Below, piece after piece: positions 33,262 through 42,061 of a stretch of 46,633 bases of DNA. The stretch is taken from assembly GCA_023430975.1 (NCBI GenBank), contig JAEYYB010000082.1:1-46633 (forward strand), written 5' to 3'. The DNA is from Bacillota bacterium. Lineage in GTDB: Bacteria; Bacillota; Clostridia; Acetivibrionales; DSM-2933. A program made the translations under genes and the position numbers. How positions within the stretch are numbered: the first letter of the stretch is position 1; each line of letters starts with the position of its first letter. The notes beneath the pieces were generated by a model. It did not search any database. It was not told where the DNA came from and was given only the letters and a program-made list of their open reading frames with translations.

Positions 33262-34158
33262 CTATTGAGAAATATCACCTAAGTCTGCTTTTCTTATATA
33301 TACATTTTTATTACCAAATTTCCACTCAATCCACTCAGGGGGATTTGATCCCGAAACTAGCTCATAAATTTTTCCCGTACTATCTGACATGAAATTAGGC
33401 GGCAGTTTACTTGTCTCATTGCATATTATCTCAAAATGAGTAATTTCATTCATATTAGTCTTTTTTGATATATTACTAAACTTATTAGCCGCACTATTAC
33501 CTTCTCCAACAAGAGCTATAGTTTTTTGATTTTTTACCTCTATTGGAACTAGTTTACCACCATTATCAACTTTAAGCAAATCTACCATATTTTCACCAGG
33601 TGCATTTGGGTCAATTCCAAAGTACTTCTTAATTTCTACTTCCCCGGCCTTAATAATGCTAGTACTCGCTTGTTTTTCCACATACCAGTAAGCAGAAGCT
33701 TCACTTAATGTTGGTATATTCTTTGTTCTCATTAAATCCGGCATGATATAACCTGACAATGTAAATTTACTTTGTGTCCCGACATTATTTTCTTCTTCAT
33801 GTGTATCGCTGTTATTCTGTGAAGGTGCATTTAGGTTCAACAAGCTGGATACTGACATATTTTCATAATTTTGCACTGGAATATAAATATCTTCCTTAAG
33901 GTCATTATCTTCTACCTTATTTTCAAGTAAATCCATACTGGTATCACCTGATTGTAACATTGAACTTTCGTCAGATATATATTCATTTATCTTTCTTGAA
34001 AGTTCCGATACCGCATCTTCTTGAGAAACAGTATCTATTTCTTTTGTTACTTTTTCATTCAAAGGCATATCCATTCCATATGCCGATGAAGCCCCCAATA
34101 TTATTTCAGTCATAAGTACAAAAATAAGCAGGACTGAAATTAACTTTTTAATTCTCAC
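33262..34158 (-). CDS. Exported protein with PD-(D/E)XK-like nuclease core
   Basis: A signal peptide (residues 1-28, ending Ser-Ser-Ala-Tyr-Gly) leads to a long Asp/Asn/Ser/Glu-rich, probably disordered region (30-130). The C-terminal domain (about 135-298) contains Glu174 in a helix, Asp193 in NMVDLLKVDNGG, and Glu207-Val-Lys209 in LVPIEVKNQ, with Gln211: the spacing and hydrophobic strands of a PD-(D/E)XK restriction-endonuclease-like fold, as in several bacterial toxin nucleases. The order (export signal, spacer, compact C-terminal enzyme, then a cytosolic neighbour) resembles a toxin/immunity locus. No LXG, Rhs or WXG domain is present. The start is GTG at 34158 after AGGGGGAA. A non-toxic secreted nuclease is the main alternative. 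Confidence 0.6.
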   Translation of the reverse strand: MRIKKLISVLLIFVLMTEIILGASSAYGMDMPLNEKVTKEIDTVSQEDAVSELSRKINEYISDESSMLQSGDTSMDLLENKVEDNDLKEDIYIPVQNYENMSVSSLLNLNAPSQNNSDTHEEENNVGTQSKFTLSGYIMPDLMRTKNIPTLSEASAYWYVEKQASTSIIKAGEVEIKKYFGIDPNAPGENMVDLLKVDNGGKLVPIEVKNQKTIALVGEGNSAANKFSNISKKTNMNEITHFEIICNETSKLPPNFMSDSTGKIYELVSGSNPPEWIEWKFGNKNVYIRKADLGDISQ

Positions 34159-34350
34159 AAAAATTCCCCCTTAAATTAGAAAACAAATAAAATAATGTTA
34201 ACAATATTTTTTTTAATACAATATCAAGTTGTATATAAATAGCCATTTATAGTCAATACATTTTTTGTATTTTATGTGATTGGAGTAAATAGACCAGTTT
34301 TCCTTGAAAAGTCCCAAATAAGATCGTAAAATTAATTTGAGGTGAGTATA

Positions 34351-35046
34351 ATGCTAAATTTTATTGGAAAAGGCAGTGCCTTTAACACAAAGCTTGGTAA
34401 CAACAGCTGCTATATAAGGAAAAACGATAGCATGCTTCTGATCGATGCCGGAGGTACAGTTTTTCACAAACTCCAGGAGCTTAATCTTTTTAATGGACTA
34501 AAAAGTCTTCATATAGTCATAACCCATACCCATCCTGACCACTGCGGAAGCCTGGGAGAAGCCATTTTTTACCCATATTACTATAATCAAATTAAGCCTA
34601 ATGTATATTTCCCGGATAGAGAACTAATGAAAATCTATTTTAATGCAATCGGTGTAAAAGATGAGATGTGCAGTCTTATAAGCGATATGAATGTAAACAT
34701 TAATGATGTTTCTCTTGGTGAAATAAAGCTTGGGTTTATAAAAGTTCCACATGTTGAAACCATCCCGGCATTCGGTTTTATTATGGAAATGGATAATAAA
34801 AAGATATACTACAGCGGTGATGCCAATAATATCCCTGGTGAAGTATTAACACTTTTGAAAGACGGAAGTCTTGATATGATGTATCAGGATACATGCGGAA
34901 TTGATTATGACAAAAACGCCCATTTATCTATAAATAAGCTTAAAGATATGATACCTGATGAATTAAGAAGCAAAGTATATTGCATGCATCAGGATGGCTA
35001 TATAGACCCCGAAATGGTAATAAAGCTCGGCTTTAATCTTGTTTAA
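34351..35046 (+). CDS. MBL-fold metallo-hydrolase
   Basis: The metal site THTHPDHCG (HxHxDH motif) follows an IDAGG strand, with further ligands likely at His near PHVE and Asp in YYSGDANN. This is the ribonuclease Z/phosphodiesterase-like branch of the metallo-beta-lactamase fold; the 231-residue size suggests a small-molecule or nucleic-acid phosphodiesterase, substrate unknown. A GTG at 34342 overlaps the GAGGTG ribosome site, so the ATG at 34351 is preferred. It is monocistronic, with a 22-bp terminator shared with groEL. Confidence 0.85.
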   Translation: MLNFIGKGSAFNTKLGNNSCYIRKNDSMLLIDAGGTVFHKLQELNLFNGLKSLHIVITHTHPDHCGSLGEAIFYPYYYNQIKPNVYFPDRELMKIYFNAIGVKDEMCSLISDMNVNINDVSLGEIKLGFIKVPHVETIPAFGFIMEMDNKKIYYSGDANNIPGEVLTLLKDGSLDMMYQDTCGIDYDKNAHLSINKLKDMIPDELRSKVYCMHQDGYIDPEMVIKLGFNLV

Positions 35047-35108
35047 TTAATGACTAAATGTACTTAAGGATACATCACTATTGATATTTATAGTTATGCT
35101 TATATATT

Positions 35109-35155
35109 TAATTAGGGGATGCTGCAAAACAATGTTTTGCAGCATCCCCTAATTA
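35109..35155. terminator. Strong bidirectional terminator between the MBL gene and groEL
   Basis: A perfect 22-bp stem: the left arm at 35109-35130 begins TAATTAGGGGATGCTG and the right arm at 35134-35155 ends CATCCCCTAATTA, with a 3-nt loop. It is flanked by A/T runs on both sides. Confidence 0.85.
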
Positions 35156-35204
35156 TAAAATTTTCAGGAAGAGCTATATTTAAGTAATGATTAAGAATTA
35201 CTTA

Positions 35205-36836
35205 TTAATACATTCCGCCCATTCCGCCTGGCATTCCTCCACCTGGCATTGGAGCTTCCTTTTCAGGCTTATCAGCAACAATGCTTTCAGTTGTAAGAAC
35301 CATTGATGCTACTGAAGCAGCATTTTGCAATGCAGATCTTGTAACCTTCGCTGGGTCAACTATACCGGATTCAATCATATTAACATACTTTTCATTGAGA
35401 GCATCAAAACCGATGCCTGTATTACTGCTCTTAATCTTATCAACGATAACGGAACCTTCAAGTCCTGCATTAGCAGCGATTTGTCTTACAGGCTCTTCGA
35501 GTGATCTCAATATGATCTGAATACCTGTCTTTTCATCCCCTACGCTACCATCAAGAAGTTTAGCTACATTTGGAATAGCGTTGATGAGTGCAGTACCACC
35601 ACCAGCAACAATACCTTCTTCAACAGCTGCCTTAGTTGCAGCAAGTGCATCTTCTATTCTTAATTTCTTTTCTTTCATTTCGGTTTCAGTTGCAGCACCA
35701 ACCTGGATAACAGCAACTCCACCAGCCAATTTCGCAAGTCTTTCCTGGAGTTTTTCCTTATCAAAGTCGGAAGTAGTTTCTTCGATTTGTGCTTTTATTG
35801 AAGCAACCCTCTTTTTGATATCTTCCTGACTTCCTGCACCATCAACGATAATAGTATTTTCCTTCTGTATCTTAATCTGTCTTGCTCTACCTAACTGTGA
35901 AATAGATGTTTCTTTTATATCAAGGCCCAAATCTTCAGTTATAACTTCTCCACCTGTGAGTATAGCTATATCCTGGAGCATAGCCTTTCTTCTGTCACCA
36001 AAACCTGGTGCTTTAACAGCAACGCAAGTAAATGTTCCTCTTAATTTGTTTACCAATAATGTTGCAAGAGCTTCGCCTTCAACATCTTCAGCTATAATAA
36101 CAAGCTTTTTACCCTGCTGTACTATCTGCTCTAAGAGAGGTAATACATCCTGGATATTGCTTATTTTCTTGTCAGTTATGAGGATATATGGATCATCCAA
36201 CACAGCTTCCATTTTTTCTGTATCAGTTACCATGTAAGGTGATACATAACCTCTGTCAAACTGCATGCCTTCAACAACTTCGAGGTTAGTTCCCATTGTC
36301 TTTGATTCTTCAACTGTTATAACTCCGTCATTAGTAACCTTTTCCATTGCATCTGCAATAAGAGTACCAATTACATCGTCATTAGCTGATATGGAAGCAA
36401 CCCTTGCGATATCTTCCTTACCTTTGATCTTCTGGCTGTTTTGTACGATTCCTTCAACAGCAGCTTCAACAGCTTTAGAAATACCCTTTTTAAGGATCAT
36501 TGGGTTTGCACCAGCTGCAACGTTCTTAAGTCCTTCTCTGATAATAGCCTGAGCAAGCAATGTAGCAGTAGTTGTTCCGTCACCAGCAACATCGTTTGTC
36601 TTTGTTGCTACTTCTTTAACAAGCTGTGCTCCCATGTTTTCGAATCTATCTTCCAATTCGATCTCTTTGGCAATTGTAACACCGTCATTAGTGATGAGTG
36701 GTGCACCGAATTTTTTATCAAGAACTACATTTCTTCCTTTTGGACCAAGTGTAATCTTTACTGTATCTGCAAGCTGATTAACGCCGCTTTCTAACGCACG
36801 TCTAGCTTCTTCACCGAATTTGATATCTTTCGCCAT
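35205..36836 (-). CDS. groEL: Chaperonin GroEL (Hsp60)
   Basis: ATP-dependent folding ring subunit. It has the N-terminal KDIKFGEEARRALESGVNQL, the nucleotide site GDGTTTATLLAQ, the apical-domain GFGDRRKAML and the flexible Gly-Gly-Met tail (GGGMPGGMGGMY). At 543 residues it is full length. It follows groES by 52 bp, both under the CIRCE operator. AAAGGAGG precedes the ATG. Confidence 0.98.
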   Translation of the reverse strand: MAKDIKFGEEARRALESGVNQLADTVKITLGPKGRNVVLDKKFGAPLITNDGVTIAKEIELEDRFENMGAQLVKEVATKTNDVAGDGTTTATLLAQAIIREGLKNVAAGANPMILKKGISKAVEAAVEGIVQNSQKIKGKEDIARVASISANDDVIGTLIADAMEKVTNDGVITVEESKTMGTNLEVVEGMQFDRGYVSPYMVTDTEKMEAVLDDPYILITDKKISNIQDVLPLLEQIVQQGKKLVIIAEDVEGEALATLLVNKLRGTFTCVAVKAPGFGDRRKAMLQDIAILTGGEVITEDLGLDIKETSISQLGRARQIKIQKENTIIVDGAGSQEDIKKRVASIKAQIEETTSDFDKEKLQERLAKLAGGVAVIQVGAATETEMKEKKLRIEDALAATKAAVEEGIVAGGGTALINAIPNVAKLLDGSVGDEKTGIQIILRSLEEPVRQIAANAGLEGSVIVDKIKSSNTGIGFDALNEKYVNMIESGIVDPAKVTRSALQNAASVASMVLTTESIVADKPEKEAPMPGGGMPGGMGGMY

Positions 36837-36888
36837 TAGTATAGCCTCCTTTTTTGAATCTTGAATAAATTATATGAAGTTTATCAGG

Positions 36889-37173
36889 TTATTCAACAAC
36901 AGCTAATATGTCGCTCTGCTTTAATATTGTATATTCCTGACCATCGAATTTAACTTCGGTTCCAGCATACTTACTTATAAGTACTTTGTCTCCAACCTTA
37001 ACTTCCATCTTAATTTCCTTACCTTCAACAATAGCACCAGGTCCTACAGCAACAATTTCTGCAACCTGTGGTTTTTCCTTAGCACTTCCTGGTAAAACTA
37101 TTCCGCTTTTTGTTGTTTCTTCACTTTCCAACATCTTAATAACTACTCTTTCACCTAAAGGTTTTATTCTCAT
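36889..37173 (-). CDS. groES: Co-chaperonin GroES (Hsp10)
   Basis: The 94-residue lid of the GroEL chamber. MRIKPLGERVVIKMLESEE opens the beta-barrel, the mobile loop is TTKSGIVLPGSAKEKPQ (Ile-Val-Leu contacts GroEL), and GDKVLISKYAGTEVKFDG is the conserved second half. AAGGAGG precedes the ATG. It is first in the groESL operon. Confidence 0.98.
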   Translation of the reverse strand: MRIKPLGERVVIKMLESEETTKSGIVLPGSAKEKPQVAEIVAVGPGAIVEGKEIKMEVKVGDKVLISKYAGTEVKFDGQEYTILKQSDILAVVE

Positions 37174-37202
37174 AAAGGTATAACCTCCTTGCTGTTATTT
37201 TA

Positions 37203-37229
37203 TTAGCACTCACCATTAATGAGTGCTAA
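37203..37229 (-). promoter_or_regulatory. CIRCE operator (HrcA binding site)
   Basis: TTAGCACTC - 9 bp - GAGTGCTAA at 37203-37211 and 37221-37229 is an exact match to the CIRCE consensus. It lies 30 bp upstream of groES, so groESL should be repressed by HrcA and induced by heat. Confidence 0.97.
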
Positions 37230-37233
37230 TATT

Positions 37234-37262
37234 ATATTATATAATATCCAATTTATAAGCAA
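37234..37262 (-). promoter_or_regulatory. groESL promoter
   Basis: On the minus strand TTGCTT (37262-37257), 17 bp, TAATAT (37239-37234) stands immediately before CIRCE, placing the transcription start at the operator's edge. Confidence 0.65.
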
Positions 37263-37381
37263 ATATTTCATTCGGGAAATAAGTTCAAATTCAACCAATT
37301 ATCATGGTTTATTTAAATTTATATTTGCAATACATTATATTTTGCCAAATATCTCGATATTACATGAATTTTTAAAATGAC

Positions 37382-37422
37382 ATAAAAAAATGCCTCGTTA
37401 AATTTATTGAGACATTCTTTTT
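37382..37422 (-). terminator. Terminator of the histidine operon
   Basis: AATGCCTC (37389-37396) pairs with GAGACATT (37409-37416), one mismatch, flanked by A-run and T-run. Read on the minus strand the hairpin is followed by seven T residues, about 110 bp after the hisIE stop. Confidence 0.75.
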
Positions 37423-37426
37423 TATA

Positions 37427-37506
37427 TATATTAAAAGTGCCAAATGTAAGATTATTAACACTTTTAATATAGTTTAATTATGAAGTAATATTTCAATCAT
37501 GCCTTA
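37427..37506. repeat. Deleted copy of the palindromic family plus shared 22-bp module
   Basis: TATATTAAAAGTG (37427-37439) and CACTTTTAATATA (37459-37471) are perfect 13-bp terminal inverted repeats around one remaining arm (CCAAATGTAAGATTATTAA). From 37485 to 37506 the sequence is the exact reverse complement of the first part of the tandem elements at 8326-8347. It lies between the his terminator and hisIE. The remaining bases of the 37174-37527 gap hold the groESL promoter and AT-rich sequence with nothing else recognised. Confidence 0.75.
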
Positions 37507-37527
37507 ATTCATTCCTTAATTCATTCC

Positions 37528-38178
37528 TTAGCGTCTTCCCTTTAACTCATCATAAATATCATCCAGCTTTACGTCCCTCTCTACCATCAGGACAAATAAA
37601 TGATAGATAAGATCTGCAATTTCATATCTTATTTCACTGGCTGCTTTATTCTTGGAAGCAATTATTACCTCCGCACATTCTTCTCCAACCTTCTTAAGTA
37701 TCTTATCTATACCTTTATCAAAGAGATAGTTTGTATAAGAGCCTTCCTTAGGATTTACCCTTCTGTCGGCAATTACATTGTAAACCTCTTGTAGAATAGC
37801 AGATTTGTCACCAGTGGGCTTTGCTTCCTCAGCACTCTCTTTTACACTTCCATCAGCATTCACATCTCTGTAAAAACATGAGTAGTGCCCTGTATGGCAT
37901 GCTGCATCAATCTGTTCAACCTTAATGAGCAGTGTATCATTGTCACAGTCAACGCTTATTGACTTAACATGCTGGAAGTGACCGGATGTTTCACCTTTTA
38001 GCCACAACTTGCTTCTACTTCTGCTCCAGTAGTGAACCTTCTTGGTCTCAATTGTTTTTTCATAGGCTTCCTTATTCATATAAGCAAGCATTAAGACCTC
38101 ATTTGTCTTGTAATCCTGGGTTATTACAGGAATAAGACCATTACTGTCAAACTTTAAGTTTGCTGCTAAATAATCCAT
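37528..38178 (-). CDS. hisIE: Bifunctional phosphoribosyl-AMP cyclohydrolase / phosphoribosyl-ATP pyrophosphatase
   Basis: Steps 2 and 3 of histidine synthesis. The N-terminal HisI domain (about 1-112) has WSRSRSKLWLKGETSGHFQ and the zinc-site text DCDNDTLLIKVEQ...CHTGHYSCFYR. The C-terminal HisE domain (about 126-216) has the all-alpha NTP-pyrophosphohydrolase motif KVGEECAEVIIASKN and EIADLIYHLFVLM. Fusion of the two is common. It is the last gene of the operon, followed by a terminator. ATG at 38178. Confidence 0.97.
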   Translation of the reverse strand: MDYLAANLKFDSNGLIPVITQDYKTNEVLMLAYMNKEAYEKTIETKKVHYWSRSRSKLWLKGETSGHFQHVKSISVDCDNDTLLIKVEQIDAACHTGHYSCFYRDVNADGSVKESAEEAKPTGDKSAILQEVYNVIADRRVNPKEGSYTNYLFDKGIDKILKKVGEECAEVIIASKNKAASEIRYEIADLIYHLFVLMVERDVKLDDIYDELKGRR

Positions 38179-38238
38179 ATTATACGACCCCTTAAAACAA
38201 TTTATATATTAATACTTATTAATACTTTATTTAATTTT

Positions 38239-39003
38239 TTATTCATGCCTTACTTCAATACCTTTTTCCCTTAGGTAGCTCTTCAGATCGCAAATCTCCA
38301 TTTCCCTGAAATGGAACAATGATGCTGCCAATACTGCATCAGCCTTGCCATCCGTCAAAGCCTCATAAAAGTGCTCCATCGTGCCTGCACCACCGGAAGC
38401 AATAACAGGTATTTTTACACTTTCAGATATTTTTCTTGTGAGCTCTATGTCATATCCGGCCTTTGTACCGTCACAGTCCATGCTGGTAAGAAGTATTTCA
38501 CCCGCTCCAAGCTTTTCAGCCTCAACGGCCCACTCTATTGCATCCTTACCGGTATTTACCCTGCCGCCGTTAAGGTATACATCCCAGCTGTTTCTTTCGG
38601 CATTTCCCTTGGCATCAATAGCTACAACAACGCATTGGCTTCCAAATCGCCATGCAGCCTCAGATATGAGGTCCGGCCTTTTTAATGCGGCAGAATTCAC
38701 AGAAATTTTATCTGCACCTGCACGGAGAATCTCCTTGAAATCATCCACAGATCTTATTCCCCCACCTACAGTAAAAGGAATAAACACCTGCTCAGCAACC
38801 CTACTAACTACATCAAGAATAATACTTCTAGCATCACTTGAAGCAGTTATGTCCAGGAAAGTAAGCTCGTCTGCCCCTGCCTTATCATATATGGCAGCAA
38901 TTTCAACAGGATCGCCGGCATCCTTTATATTAACAAAATTAACACCTTTTACAACTCTCCCTGCGTGTACATCAAGACAGGGTATAATCCTTTTTGTCAG
39001 CAT
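38239..39003 (-). CDS. hisF: Imidazole glycerol phosphate synthase, cyclase subunit
   Basis: HisF closes the imidazole ring with ammonia from HisH, giving IGP and AICAR. Of its half-barrel TIM fold the catalytic Asp11 (IIPCLDVHAG) and Asp130 (VVAIDAKG) are visible, plus phosphate loops GGGIRS and SGGAGT. AGAGG upstream and the ATG at 39003 fit best; a TTG two codons earlier is less likely. 254 residues, normal. It follows hisA by 17 bp. Confidence 0.97.
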   Translation of the reverse strand: MLTKRIIPCLDVHAGRVVKGVNFVNIKDAGDPVEIAAIYDKAGADELTFLDITASSDARSIILDVVSRVAEQVFIPFTVGGGIRSVDDFKEILRAGADKISVNSAALKRPDLISEAAWRFGSQCVVVAIDAKGNAERNSWDVYLNGGRVNTGKDAIEWAVEAEKLGAGEILLTSMDCDGTKAGYDIELTRKISESVKIPVIASGGAGTMEHFYEALTDGKADAVLAASLFHFREMEICDLKSYLREKGIEVRHE

Positions 39004-39020
39004 AATCAACCAACCTCTTT

Positions 39021-39734
39021 TTATTTGGCTACTTTTATTGCTTCAGCCAAATCAATATTTCCAGTATACAATGCTTTACCTATAATTGCTCCGGAGACGC
39101 CAACATTTTTAAGGTTCTTTATGTCCTCAATACTGCTTACCCCACCGGAAGCGATAACTTCTATGTTCACTGCCTTAACCATTTCTTCCATGGCTTTAAG
39201 GTTGGGACCGGACAACATTCCATCAGTGTCTATATCGGTATAAATTATTGTTTTAGCACCGAGCTCTTCCATCTTTTTTGCAAATTCAATTGCAGTAAAG
39301 CTGCTTGTCTTTGCCCATCCTTCTATAGCTACAAACCCATTCTTTGCATCAATGCCTATAACTAGGTTATTGTCAAATGTATTAACTGCTTTTTTAACGA
39401 GCTCCTGGTCATTAACTGCAGAGGTCCCGAGAATAACTCGCTGTATACCTTTACAAAGAAGAATCTCCATCATTTCTATTGAACGGATTCCTCCTCCGAG
39501 TTGAACAGGGATACCCAGATTAACTGCCATTTTGCTAATGACAGCAGTGTTTACAGGTTCGCCAACCCTGGCACCGTCCAAATCCACTACATGGAGGTAT
39601 TCCGCTCCAAGCTTTTCCCATTTTAAAGCCATCTCTACAGGGTCATCTGCATACACTGTTACATCACTGAATTTTCCCTGCACCAGTCTTACACATCTTC
39701 CGTCTTTTACATCAATAGCCGGATAAATTTTCAT
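39021..39734 (-). CDS. hisA: ProFAR isomerase
   Basis: HisA converts ProFAR to PRFAR by an Amadori rearrangement. The TIM barrel carries Asp8 (YPAIDVKDG) and Asp129 (VIGIDAKNG) as acid/base, with phosphate-binding GGGIRS and ASGGVSS. 237 residues is standard. GAGGAATCC precedes the ATG. hisH lies 54 bp upstream and hisF 17 bp downstream. Confidence 0.97.
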   Translation of the reverse strand: MKIYPAIDVKDGRCVRLVQGKFSDVTVYADDPVEMALKWEKLGAEYLHVVDLDGARVGEPVNTAVISKMAVNLGIPVQLGGGIRSIEMMEILLCKGIQRVILGTSAVNDQELVKKAVNTFDNNLVIGIDAKNGFVAIEGWAKTSSFTAIEFAKKMEELGAKTIIYTDIDTDGMLSGPNLKAMEEMVKAVNIEVIASGGVSSIEDIKNLKNVGVSGAIIGKALYTGNIDLAEAIKVAK

Positions 39735-39788
39735 TTGGATTCCTCCCGAAACTTTAATATCTGGTTAAAAAGTGGCTAGCCACTTTCA

Positions 39789-40397
39789 TCATAATAGTTC
39801 CTTGAAATTTTTTAAAATTGTCAAACCAACTTCTCCGCTTTTTTCAGGATGAAACTGGGTTGCGAAAACATTGCCGCTTCCAACTGCAACATCAAACTCT
39901 ATTCCATAATTTGTTGTTGCCTTTACTATATCTTTATTTTCTGCATCCAGATAATATGAATGCACAAAGTAAACGTACGGATTATCGGGCAAACCCTTGA
40001 ACAACGGACAGTCCCTGGAAGTCTTAAGGGAATTCCAACCCATATGGGGAACTTTTAGGTTCATATCCAATGGAAGCTGTTTAATGGTGCCTTTGAATAC
40101 GCCCAAGCCCGGTACATTTCCACCTTCTTCGCTATAATCAAAAAGAAGCTGCATACCAAGGCAAATACCCAGAAACGGTCTATTATCAGCAATAACACTT
40201 TTTACTACATCAACCATTCCTGCCTTTTTAAGATTATCCATGGCATCGGAGTATGCACCAACTCCAGGCAAAATAATTCCATCAGCCTTTAATACAAATT
40301 CAGGGTCTGATGATATAGTAGCTTCACAGCCTATATAAGCAAAAGCTTTTTCAACACTTCTTAAATTTCCTACACCATAATCAATTATCGCGATCAA
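39789..40397 (-). CDS. hisH: Imidazole glycerol phosphate synthase, glutaminase subunit
   Basis: Class I glutamine amidotransferase that feeds ammonia to HisF. The triad is Cys79 in LGICLGMQ, His183 and Glu185 in QFHPEKSG; the oxyanion strand PGVGAY is present. 202 residues. The start is TTG at 40397 with GGAGTG seven bases before it. It sits 12 bp after purC and is separated from hisF by hisA. Confidence 0.97.
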   Translation of the reverse strand: MIAIIDYGVGNLRSVEKAFAYIGCEATISSDPEFVLKADGIILPGVGAYSDAMDNLKKAGMVDVVKSVIADNRPFLGICLGMQLLFDYSEEGGNVPGLGVFKGTIKQLPLDMNLKVPHMGWNSLKTSRDCPLFKGLPDNPYVYFVHSYYLDAENKDIVKATTNYGIEFDVAVGSGNVFATQFHPEKSGEVGLTILKNFKELL

Positions 40398-40409
40398 AGA
40401 ATATCACTC

Positions 40410-41294
40410 CTAAACAAGCTTCTTGCCGGTAATGCGTTCATATGCCTCAATATATTTTGCTTCAGTCTTTTTAACGACATCTTCAGGAAGCATTGGAGCC
40501 GGTGGCTGTTTGTTCCAATTTGATGCCTCAAGATATTCCCTCAGGTACTGTTTGTCAAAACTCTTCTGAGGTCTTCCCGCTTCATATTCATCCATAGCCC
40601 AGAATCTTGAAGAATCCGGTGTAAACATTTCATCACCTATAACAAGCTTACCATCTAAAATACCAAACTCAAACTTTGTATCTGCAAGGATTAATCCTCT
40701 GCTTTCAGCATGTTTGCTTGCTTTTATATAAAGTGCCAAACTTATGTCCTTAAGCTTATTTGCAAGCTCACTTCCTATTGTATTCTCAAGAACCTGGAAA
40801 CTCACATTCTCATCATGTCCCTCAGCTGCTTTGGTTGATGGTGTAAATATTGGCTCAGGAAGCTTTTCTGCCTGCTTTAAGCCTGCCGGCAATTTAAGTC
40901 CGCATATTGTTCCTGTCTTCTGATAATCTTTGAGCCCTGATCCCTCAAGGTAGCCTCTTACTATACATTCAGCTTCAACCATTTTTATCTTTTTAACAAG
41001 CATCGATCTTCCCTGAAGCTCATTTTTGAACTGGGAAAATTCATCAGGATATTGGCTTACATCAGTGGTAATAACATGGTTATCTATTACATCCTTTGTG
41101 TAATCAAACCAAAATTCCGATATGCTGTTCAAAACCTTTCCCTTATTAGGAATAAGATTTGGAAAAACAACATCAAAAGCTGAAATCCTATCTGTTACGA
41201 CTATAAGCAGCTTATCTCCGAGATCATACACATTTCTAACCTTGCCCTTTATATGCAGCGGGCGTTTTATAAAATCAGTATCATTTATTAACAT
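40410..41294 (-). CDS. purC: SAICAR synthetase
   Basis: PurC joins CAIR and aspartate with ATP in purine synthesis, the step before ADE/AICAR formation. Visible are KGKVRNVYDLGDKLLIVVTD, RISAFDVVFPNLIPNKG, the SAICAR signatures EFGILDGKLVIGDEMFTPDS and the acidic CAIR/aspartate loop. The 294-residue length is that of the longer PurC class. It lies inside the histidine operon between hisB and hisH (12 bp to hisH), where AICAR released by HisF/HisH re-enters purine synthesis downstream of PurC. AGGAGG precedes the ATG. Confidence 0.96.
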   Translation of the reverse strand: MLINDTDFIKRPLHIKGKVRNVYDLGDKLLIVVTDRISAFDVVFPNLIPNKGKVLNSISEFWFDYTKDVIDNHVITTDVSQYPDEFSQFKNELQGRSMLVKKIKMVEAECIVRGYLEGSGLKDYQKTGTICGLKLPAGLKQAEKLPEPIFTPSTKAAEGHDENVSFQVLENTIGSELANKLKDISLALYIKASKHAESRGLILADTKFEFGILDGKLVIGDEMFTPDSSRFWAMDEYEAGRPQKSFDKQYLREYLEASNWNKQPPAPMLPEDVVKKTEAKYIEAYERITGKKLV

Positions 41295-41380
41295 TTCTAT
41301 TTTCCTCCTTAAATCTTTAAATCCTTAAATCTCTAAATCCATATATACGTTACTCGTACTTTTTCATTATGAAAAGCAGC

Positions 41381-41968
41381 CTATATTGTGCCTTTTGTTG
41401 ACATTACACCTTCAATTCTATTGTCAATCCTAGCAGCCTCATCCAATGCCCTGCCGAAAGCCTTGAAAATAGCCTCAATAATGTGGTGAGAATTGGAGCC
41501 GTATAACACTTTCACATGCAGGTTCATTCCCGCATTTACCGATACTGCTCTGAAAAATTCCTCCACCATTTCAGTATCCATATTTCCAACTCTTTCAGAA
41601 CCGAATTCAGCATCAAAGACCAAGTACGGCCTTCCTCCAAGGTCTAATACCACCATCGCCAATGCCTCATCCATTGGAACATAGGACATTCCGTAGCGCT
41701 TTATTGACTTTTTATCCCCTAAAGCCTTGGATATTGCCTGTCCCAATACTATACCTACATCCTCAATGGTGTGGTGGCAATCAACATGCAAGTCACCAAC
41801 TGCCTTTAAGTCCATATCAAAAAGGCCGTGTCTGGTAAATAGAGTAAGCATGTGGTCAAAAAAACCTATCCCGGTTTCTATCTTTCCTTCACCTTTACCA
41901 TCAATATTAATGTTCAATGAAATATCAGTCTCAAATGTCTTCCTGCTAACCTGTGCCTTTCTACTCAC
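41381..41968 (-). CDS. hisB: Imidazoleglycerol-phosphate dehydratase
   Basis: HisB dehydrates IGP to imidazole-acetol phosphate. Manganese-binding repeats of the family are visible: GFFDHMLTLFTRH, DLHVDCHHTIEDVG, and near the end GSNSHHIIEAIFKAFGRA. It is monofunctional (no phosphatase domain). An ATG at 41983 is embedded in the GAGGTGG ribosome site, so the GTG at 41968 (Met-Ser-Arg-Lys-Ala) is the better start, giving 195 residues. Confidence 0.96.
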   Translation of the reverse strand: MSRKAQVSRKTFETDISLNINIDGKGEGKIETGIGFFDHMLTLFTRHGLFDMDLKAVGDLHVDCHHTIEDVGIVLGQAISKALGDKKSIKRYGMSYVPMDEALAMVVLDLGGRPYLVFDAEFGSERVGNMDTEMVEEFFRAVSVNAGMNLHVKVLYGSNSHHIIEAIFKAFGRALDEAARIDNRIEGVMSTKGTI

Positions 41969-42061
41969 CAATAACCACCTCATACAATAATGATCAATTT
42001 ATTTTTTCTATATTGGCCCAACTTATTATAACAGATTAATTAATAATAATACTATAATATT

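Noticed and set aside
38236..38256. Another copy of the ATTCATGCCTTACTTC-like repeat end module near the hisF stop
   Set aside because: It is the hisF C-terminal coding sequence and only loosely matches the 22-bp module.
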